Positions 59,523-64,000 of a stretch of 64,000 nt of DNA are shown here, one piece after another. This stretch comes from Mesorhizobium sp. B4-1-4. GTDB taxonomy: Bacteria > Pseudomonadota > Alphaproteobacteria > Rhizobiales > Rhizobiaceae. Made by a program: the position numbers and the translations under genes. Location of the stretch: contig NZ_CP083950.1 of the NCBI RefSeq assembly GCF_006439395.2, positions 2,790,001-2,854,000 of the forward strand. Direction: 5' to 3'. A model generated the notes under the pieces. That model searched no databases. It was not told the DNA's origin and saw only the letters and a list, made by a program, of their open reading frames with translations. Every line of letters starts with the position of its first letter. Position 1 is the stretch's first letter.

Positions 59523-59831
59523 ATGAAGAAGCTCCTGCTTGTCTCGGTTATCGCCATTGCTTCGGCGGCGGCGATGATCGCCCCCGCTAGCGCCCGAAGT
59601 CACGTCTTCATCGGCATCGGCGGCGGTTATAACGACTATTACGGCAACGACTATTACAACGGTTATGGAGATTACGGCGGCCGCTACTATGGTCCCTACC
59701 ATGCCTATGACGCCTACGATGAAGGCTACAGGCCCCGTTATTACCACCGGTACCACCGTTGCCGCGTCGAGCTGGTCAACCATTGGCGCCACCACCACAG
59801 GGTCGTCGAGGAAGTCCGCGTCTGCGGATGA
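59523..59831 (+). CDS. Small secreted Tyr/Gly/His-rich protein
   Basis: A 102-residue exported protein. The signal peptide is MKKLLLVSVIAIASAAAMIA (cleavage near ASA-RS). The mature part is rich in Tyr, Gly, Asp and His (GGGYNDYYGNDYYNGYGDYG; YHRYHRCRVELVNHWRHHHR) and has two Cys. GGAGG lies six bases before the ATG. Possibly a metal-binding or surface protein; unknown. Confidence 0.7.
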   Translation: MKKLLLVSVIAIASAAAMIAPASARSHVFIGIGGGYNDYYGNDYYNGYGDYGGRYYGPYHAYDAYDEGYRPRYYHRYHRCRVELVNHWRHHHRVVEEVRVCG

Positions 59832-59853
59832 TTTGATCTGATCGAGTGAAACC

Positions 59854-59880
59854 GATCCGGCCGGCATCGTCGGCCGGATC
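59854..59880. terminator. Terminator-like hairpin between convergent genes
   Basis: GATCCGGCCG (59854-59863) pairs perfectly with CGGCCGGATC (59871-59880). It lies between the secreted protein gene and the convergent gene at 59898. There is no long T run. Confidence 0.6.
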
Positions 59881-59897
59881 ATTGCGGTGGGCGATTT

Positions 59898-60497
59898 CTA
59901 CCCCACCCGCCTCATCATCATGCCATAGTACACCGCCAGCAGGTCCAGCCCGACCTTCAACAGCTTCGTTACCACATCGCGCCCCTCGCCGGTCTGTTCG
60001 GCCAGGCTCTTGATCGAGCCGCCGACGCAGCAGACTTTCTGCACCACCAAGGCCACCTCCCAATGCCCGAGCGCCCTGGTGGCGGCGGCATGCGCGCGGC
60101 CGGCGTCGAGCACGCTGTCGGCGATGCCGCCGCCCTGGCGGCCGCCATCGACGCGCTCGGTCCAGCGCATCGGCTTCACATCAGCCTGCTGGCTGCACTG
60201 AAAATCCTCGCGGTAGCGCTGACCGGCTTCGCGCTGCTGGCGCGACAGCGAGGTGATGCCCAAAAGCGGATCGACATTGCGCACCCGCACGATGCCGCCG
60301 GTGGAGGTGTGGCCGTCGTTCGACACCTCGTAGACGCGCCGTGCCTCCAACGTACCGACGGTCAGCCGCTTGCGGCCGAATTCGTCGTCCCTGAGCGCGA
60401 AATCATGGCCGACCTCGCGCCGGATGCGCACCTGCTCGGCCTCGCCCTTCGGCAGTTTCGGCGCTTGCGGTTTGGCGGGTTTGGTCTTTTTGGGCAT
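59898..60497 (-). CDS. Phage-like hypothetical protein
   Basis: A 199-residue basic protein. DEFGRKRLTVGTLEARRVYE and GITSLSRQQREAGQRYREDF are patterned like phage or integrated-element proteins (DUF6456-like); SIKSLAEQTGEGRDVVTKLL looks like a helix-turn-helix. It is the last gene of the phage-like block on the minus strand. Confidence 0.6.
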   Translation of the reverse strand: MPKKTKPAKPQAPKLPKGEAEQVRIRREVGHDFALRDDEFGRKRLTVGTLEARRVYEVSNDGHTSTGGIVRVRNVDPLLGITSLSRQQREAGQRYREDFQCSQQADVKPMRWTERVDGGRQGGGIADSVLDAGRAHAAATRALGHWEVALVVQKVCCVGGSIKSLAEQTGEGRDVVTKLLKVGLDLLAVYYGMMMRRVG

Positions 60498-60544
60498 GGG
60501 TGGCTCCTTGCTGTTGGGTGTTCGAGTGGGGCTTTGCAGAACCT

Positions 60545-60742
60545 GGGTTCCTCGCCCCCGCGAAGCGGGGAGAGGTGGCCGCGAAGCGGACGGAGAGGGG
60601 CGGCGCCGACAGCAGACGTTGTTTCAGGGCTGGGCGTTCAGCGATCAATTCTCAACCGGCTTTGACTTCGCCGAGGGCGTCCCCCTCTCCGTCCCGGCTT
60701 CGCCGGGCCACCTCTCCCCCACTTCGCGGGGCGAGGAATCCA
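60545..60742. repeat. Bipartite intergenic palindrome, CTCTCCCCC family
   Basis: Left arm GGGTTCCTCGCCCCCGCGAA ... GAGAGGTGGCC ... CGGAGAGGGGC; inverted right arm CCCCCTCTCCGTCCC ... CCACCTCTCCCCC ... GGGCGAGGAATCC. The right arm encodes the C-terminus of the gene at 60645. Related copy at 28133-28312. Confidence 0.75.
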
Positions 60743-61025
60743 AGACTTGCGAGGCTGCCCGCCGCGCCATCAGTTCACGCATCGTGCGCCTCTCCCGCAC
60801 CTCGATGCAGAGCTGGGCGCTCGACGGGCAGAACTGGGCATTGCCGCTCCTCACCTCGCCGCGCACGAAGCGCTGGATGGCGGCCTGCAGGTCGCACAGG
60901 TCGGCGTCGCGTACCGCGCCGAGATAGCCGCGCATCTGCATCTCGACATCAGTCAGGGCGGATTGCGGGAAGCATGAGAACATCGCGGCCAGCGCCTTCG
61001 TCGCCTGCTGCAGCTCGGCTGCGGT
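60645..61025 (-). CDS. Phage-like hypothetical protein with repeat-derived C-terminus
   Basis: About 126 residues from the ATG at 61025. MTAAELQQATKALAAMFSCF and YLGAVRDADLCDLQAAIQRF are typical of small phage replication-region proteins. After ARRAASQVL the sequence (SSPREVGERWPGEAGTERGT) is the translated palindrome arm, which also provides the stop. Its start overlaps the preceding gene by 77 bases. Confidence 0.55.
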   Translation of the reverse strand, partial: TAAELQQATKALAAMFSCFPQSALTDVEMQMRGYLGAVRDADLCDLQAAIQRFVRGEVRSGNAQFCPSSAQLCIEVRERRTMRELMARRAASQVLDSSPREVGERWPGEAGTERGTPSAKSKPVEN

Positions 61026-61566
61026 CATGAATGCGGATCTCCTCGATGATGGCATTGGCGGCGTCGGCGTGGGTTTTCGGCCTGATCCAGCCGGCCGGCT
61101 TTTTCGGTCCGCGCGGCGGAGGCTGCTCCGTCCTTTCCCGTGAAAGACCGGAAGCTTTTTCATTCTGGTTTCTGGAGTCTGGAAGATGCCGCGGCAAAGA
61201 ACCGGCATTTGGTGCCCCATGTGCCTTTGTTTTCAAGGCGGTGGCGGCGCCGCCGCGCGCGCCGGCGGCGGTCCTCGCCTCGCTTTTGGCCTTCGCCTTG
61301 TGCAGCTCTTTCGTCAGCCGCTTGTGGCCGATCTCGCCCGCTTCGCGATCGAAGAAGGTCAGGAGATCGGCGCTGATGACGCGCCATCTTTTCAGGGAGA
61401 GCCGCGCCACCCGCGCCAGCTTGGCATCATTGTCGGGCAGCCGGCCGCCGGCGTTCCACATCGCCATCAGGATGAGCATGTAGGCGCCGATCTGCTCGGT
61501 GGAGAGTTGAAGCGTGTCGCCGACGAAATCGGAGACGTAGAGCTGCATGAAGGGCCGTTCGCTCAT
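60949..61566 (-). CDS. DUF1376 (YdaU-like) phage replication-region protein
   Basis: A 205-residue protein. MSERPFMQLYVSDFVGDTLQ, LSTEQIGAYMLILMAMWNAG and VARLSLKRWRVISADLLTFF are the DUF1376 pattern of phage YdaU-type proteins found next to replication genes. A basic linker and a Pro-rich C-terminal half follow. The ATG at 61566 fits the family start. Confidence 0.8.
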   Translation of the reverse strand: MSERPFMQLYVSDFVGDTLQLSTEQIGAYMLILMAMWNAGGRLPDNDAKLARVARLSLKRWRVISADLLTFFDREAGEIGHKRLTKELHKAKAKSEARTAAGARGGAATALKTKAHGAPNAGSLPRHLPDSRNQNEKASGLSRERTEQPPPRGPKKPAGWIRPKTHADAANAIIEEIRIHDRSRAAAGDEGAGRDVLMLPAIRPD

Positions 61567-61658
61567 GCTGCCTCCCGCGCCGCGCGCACGGTCCGCCCGA
61601 TGGAACCAGCCGTCGGCCCGTACGTTATGACGCCACCAAGCCAAGGGGAGGTTTGCCG

Positions 61659-61940
61659 ATGACGGCTTTCATGCCGGTTACCCTGCGCTTTTGCGACAAC
61701 AAGACCGTGCTGGTCGGCTCGGTGGCCGACGCCGCGACCGCGCTGCGGCACCCATGGCCCGACAAGACCGCGCCAGCCTATCTCGACGCGGCACGGCTGG
61801 TCAGACTCGCGGTTGAGGGCAGTTGCTGCCCGCGCACGGCCTTCGAGGCCTTCAGCAAGGCCGCCAGGCAACAGGGCATATTGGTGGTCAGGCCGAGAAG
61901 CCGCGCGCACGACTGGCTCGACGCGGCCGCCAGCCCTTGA
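61659..61940 (+). CDS. DUF982 protein
   Basis: A 93-residue protein of the rhizobial DUF982 family: VGSVADAATALRHPW, then LVRLAVEGSCCPRTAFEAFS and ARQQGILVV. GGGGAGG lies eight to nine bases before the ATG. A second DUF982 gene follows at 62046. Function unknown. Confidence 0.82.
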   Translation: MTAFMPVTLRFCDNKTVLVGSVADAATALRHPWPDKTAPAYLDAARLVRLAVEGSCCPRTAFEAFSKAARQQGILVVRPRSRAHDWLDAAASP

Positions 61941-62045
61941 AGCCGCCGCAGGAGCGATGCAACCGCCTGCCGGCCTCGCGCGTTTATGAGCGCTGGCTTG
62001 AGAGCCGCGCGCAATGCCAGACCGAAGGTGAATGTCGTGGGTACG

Positions 62046-62354
62046 ATGAAAACCGGAGTGCCGCTCAAAGTCTGCCTGGACGGGCATGTCGAGGAAATTG
62101 ACAATGTCAGCGATGCCGCCGACTTCCTGCAGCGCTGGCCGATCGAGCGGCGCGGTCACGTCTATCGCAGCGCGCTCAACGCCTGCAGCGCGGCGATCGC
62201 GGCACAGATTTCGGAATCCGATGCGATAAAGGCGTTCACCGGCTTCGCCCGCGTCACCGGCATCCTGGTTGCCGACAGCGGGCCGGCCATGAGACTGGAA
62301 CCCCGCCCGGTGCAGAGCCGCATGCCCAAGCAAGGCCGGCAGGCGCCGAAATAG
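62046..62354 (+). CDS. DUF982 protein
   Basis: A 102-residue DUF982 protein: IDNVSDAADFLQRWPIERRG and AFTGFARVTGILV. A start further upstream at 61986 is possible; the ATG at 62046 matches the start of the first paralog. It stands in the same orientation as 61659, opposite to the flanking phage-like genes. Confidence 0.78.
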   Translation: MKTGVPLKVCLDGHVEEIDNVSDAADFLQRWPIERRGHVYRSALNACSAAIAAQISESDAIKAFTGFARVTGILVADSGPAMRLEPRPVQSRMPKQGRQAPK

Positions 62355-62600
62355 GGTTCCGCCTCTTTCTCCCCGTTTACGGTTAGAAATGTCCGGCAGG
62401 GCAATGAGGGGCGGCGCCGACGCTTCGGTAAGTGGCATCTGAATCGGATGCTTGAAGTTCATATCGTCCTCAACCCCGCCTCGTCAGCACGGCCCTCATC
62501 CGCCAGCCGGCATTCGCCGTTCGCGAAGCCAGCAATTGGCTTTTCGTCCGCTGCGCGGACCACGTCTTTCCTCCCCGTATAGGGACCGGGAGAAGGGAAG
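62355..62600. repeat. Bipartite RPE-like palindrome, diverged
   Basis: TTTCTCCCCGTTTACGG, GTCCGGCAGGGCAATGAGGG, and after a spacer of over 100 bases the inverted arm TTTCCTCCCCGTATAGGG. Same family as 12740-12950. No gene in this gap. Confidence 0.6.
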
Positions 62601-62601
62601 C

Positions 62602-63309
62602 TCACCCCGCCTCGCAAACGCGGCGGCGAAAGCGCGCCTGGTGGTAGCCGCAGTAGCTTTTCATCGCCTTGGTGCGCATGCCGCAGCACAGCATGTCGGC
62701 GCCCGGCCGGCCGCCCGTCGCATCGTTTTCTGGGTCCTCTTCGAGCGTCAGGTCGAGCGGCGCGCGGCAGCGGCCGAACAGGCAATCGATGAAGCGCATC
62801 GCCACGCCATGCGGCTGGCGACCGATGGGGCCGCGCCGCGGCGCCGGCACCTTGAAGCGATAGGCTTCGCCGTCGGCGATCAGCACGCCCACCTCGCGCA
62901 CGAACAGGCGCGGCGGCAGCCAGGCCGGCGAAGCGTCGTGCCTGACACCAGCCATGGCCTTGCGCGTGGCGGCGCCCTTGCCGACAGGCACATCGGCACC
63001 TTTTTTTACGGCGGCGGCCGCCTTTCCGGTGGCCTTGCCCTTTGTCCTTCCGCTGGCCTGCGTTCCGCCAGTCCGCTTGTCCTTCGCCCGTTCGCCGGCA
63101 ACCTGCCTGGCCGCCGGCGGCATGCCCTTGCCGTTGGCAAAGCCGATCGCGCCCAGCATGGCGTTGCGGTGGACGATGCCGATAATGGCGTTGCGCGATA
63201 CCGGGCTGCCGCGCAGTGTGCTGAATGCCGTCGCGATCCGCGAGGCCGAAAGCCCGTCCCTCAGCCAGCGGGCGATCTCGTGCAATTCGGCGTCGCTATA
63301 GCTTGCCAT
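62602..63309 (-). CDS. GcrA-like cell cycle regulator (phage-type)
   Basis: A 235-residue protein with a GcrA-type N-terminus: YSDAELHEIARWLRDGLSAS and SRNAIIGIVHRNAML. GcrA acts as a sigma70 cofactor at methylated sites. The middle is a Lys/Ala-rich linker. The C-terminus is Cys-rich (CLFGRCRAP, MLCCGMRTKAMKSYCGYHQA), possibly zinc binding. GGAG lies seven bases before the ATG at 63309. Divergence from chromosomal GcrA and the neighbours suggest a phage-borne copy. Confidence 0.75.
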   Translation of the reverse strand: MASYSDAELHEIARWLRDGLSASRIATAFSTLRGSPVSRNAIIGIVHRNAMLGAIGFANGKGMPPAARQVAGERAKDKRTGGTQASGRTKGKATGKAAAAVKKGADVPVGKGAATRKAMAGVRHDASPAWLPPRLFVREVGVLIADGEAYRFKVPAPRRGPIGRQPHGVAMRFIDCLFGRCRAPLDLTLEEDPENDATGGRPGADMLCCGMRTKAMKSYCGYHQARFRRRVCEAG

Positions 63310-63435
63310 GTCCAGGCTCCATCCAGGGGTCCGCCTTCGGCCGCGCTTGCAAGCGCGCCGTCGGCCAGGCGTCAGGGTCGGGCCCGGTCGGGCCACGGTC
63401 GGGGTTGTCGGTTCGAAAGCCGGCTTCCGCCGATG

Positions 63436-63825
63436 TCAGCCGGAGCGGATCGATTGCCCGGCGGCGACGCGCGCAAGCCGCGCCTCCGCCGTCTTTCTGT
63501 CGGGGGCGGAAACCGCCCTGCCCGTCATCGGCTCGAACAGGATGACGGTGCCGTCCTGCGTGCGGATGCAGGAGCGGACGGACGGACCGGCAGGAGACCG
63601 GTCGAATTGGGGGCCGGAGCCGAGGGGAGCGGCGGCTCCGGCCGTTCCGGCCACCGCTGACGGGCGGACCGGACCCGAGGCATCAAGGCTCTCGGGCTTC
63701 GCCCCGGCCGGGGAGGAGGACGGCCGGGACGGAAGGGAATGGGCGGCGACTTCAGTCGCCGGATGCGCCTCACGGGAGGCCGGCGCCGCGGCGCCATGAA
63801 AGCTGGACAGGTTCTGCATGGCCAT
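63436..63825 (-). CDS. Phage-like hypothetical protein
   Basis: About 129 residues. The N-terminal 60 are low-complexity Ala/Ser/Pro; the C-terminus (SVRSCIRTQDGTVILFEPMT) is better patterned. Start at 63825 or 63819. It is divergent from the repressor-like gene at 63903 and would be the first gene of the leftward early operon. Confidence 0.5.
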   Translation of the reverse strand: MAMQNLSSFHGAAAPASREAHPATEVAAHSLPSRPSSSPAGAKPESLDASGPVRPSAVAGTAGAAAPLGSGPQFDRSPAGPSVRSCIRTQDGTVILFEPMTGRAVSAPDRKTAEARLARVAAGQSIRSG

Positions 63826-63847
63826 ATATAAGCATAACTCAAAAATT

Positions 63848-63887
63848 GATGCAAGCCATTCTTTCATAGACGAGAACAGCTTTCATC
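63848..63887. promoter_or_regulatory. Candidate repressor operator in divergent phage-type promoter
   Basis: GATGCAAGC (63848-63856) and its near-inverse GCTTTCATC (63879-63887) lie in an AT-rich 77-base gap between 63825 and 63903. A divergent repressor/early-gene switch with paired half-sites is usual for phages. Confidence 0.45.
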
Positions 63888-63902
63888 GCTCACATGGGCG
63901 CC

Positions 63903-64000
63903 ATGGCAAGAACGGAACTGTCGATCAAGGTCGGGGCGGCGATCCGCCAGGCGCGCAAGCAGCGCGGGCTGGTCATGCGTCACATTGCCGAGCACAACGA
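63903..64000 (+). CDS. XRE/Cro-CI-type repressor, cut by window end
   Basis: The visible 32 codons read MARTELSIKVGAAIRQARKQ, then RGLVMRHIAEHNE, the start of a helix-turn-helix. It is divergent from the phage-like early genes. An ATG at 63894 is an alternative start. The 3' end is outside the window. Confidence 0.7.
   Translation, partial: MARTELSIKVGAAIRQARKQRGLVMRHIAEHN

Noticed and set aside
1..64000. tRNA or rRNA genes
   Set aside because: No sequence with a convincing tRNA T-arm and acceptor stem or rRNA similarity was found by reading; a tRNA scan would be needed to exclude it fully.

Overview
The window is GC-rich chromosomal DNA from an alphaproteobacterium of the Hyphomicrobiales, most likely Mesorhizobium or a close relative. 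The evidence is the gene families present (SyrA/ExoX-like exopolysaccharide repressor, DUF982, DUF1236, GcrA-like regulator, Ku plus LigD end joining, PotABCD-type transporter) and several families of rhizobial-type intergenic palindromic repeats. The genus is inferred from family content, not from a marker gene.

Layout. 1-10.4 kb: 3' part of htpG with an apparent one-base deletion, an alpha/beta hydrolase divergent from a winged-helix/TPR regulator, a four-gene polyamine-type ABC transporter with overlapping genes, a GST, and an EF-G-like protein lacking the GTPase domain. 10.5-20 kb: lipoprotein, ABC-F ATPase, two more GST-family proteins, VOC and cupin proteins, a MarR regulator with two operator-like repeats, an HtrA-like protein that has lost catalytic residues, and a DUF1236 protein. 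20-24 kb: accessory stretch with a SyrA/ExoX-like protein, IS-end relics, a sulfotransferase and decayed genes. 24-31 kb: DNA repair block with xthA, a BRCT-like/TPR protein overlapping ku, and a three-domain ligD. 31.5-46.5 kb: exopolysaccharide region (two acetyltransferases, flippase, glycosyltransferases, GH5 hydrolase, polymerase-like protein, Wzz-like co-polymerase). It is interrupted by a palindromic element carrying a GIY-YIG nuclease, whose right arm was hit by an IS481-type element. 46.6-54.6 kb: a flavoprotein, three tiny RiPP-like precursor genes, a dehydrogenase, a membrane patatin and regulators. 54.6-59.8 kb: GntR regulator, an acyltransferase with repeat DNA inserted in frame, an IS4-type element and a small secreted protein. 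59.9-64 kb: phage-like early/replication genes ending in a repressor-like gene cut by the window edge.

Most notable are: (i) a family of arm-spacer-arm palindromic elements, one copy of which holds a GIY-YIG nuclease gene between about 95-bp inverted arms, like an autonomous parent of the short copies; (ii) three dispersed 29-31 codon genes sharing a leader of the type M-K-K-x-Y-x-K-P, with promoters and terminators but no maturation enzymes nearby; (iii) a BRCT-like/TPR protein translationally coupled to Ku; (iv) repeat DNA that has become coding sequence, either in frame inside the acyltransferase or supplying new C-termini and stop codons to other genes; (v) truncated or catalytically altered paralogs of EF-G, HtrA and a Wzz-type kinase.
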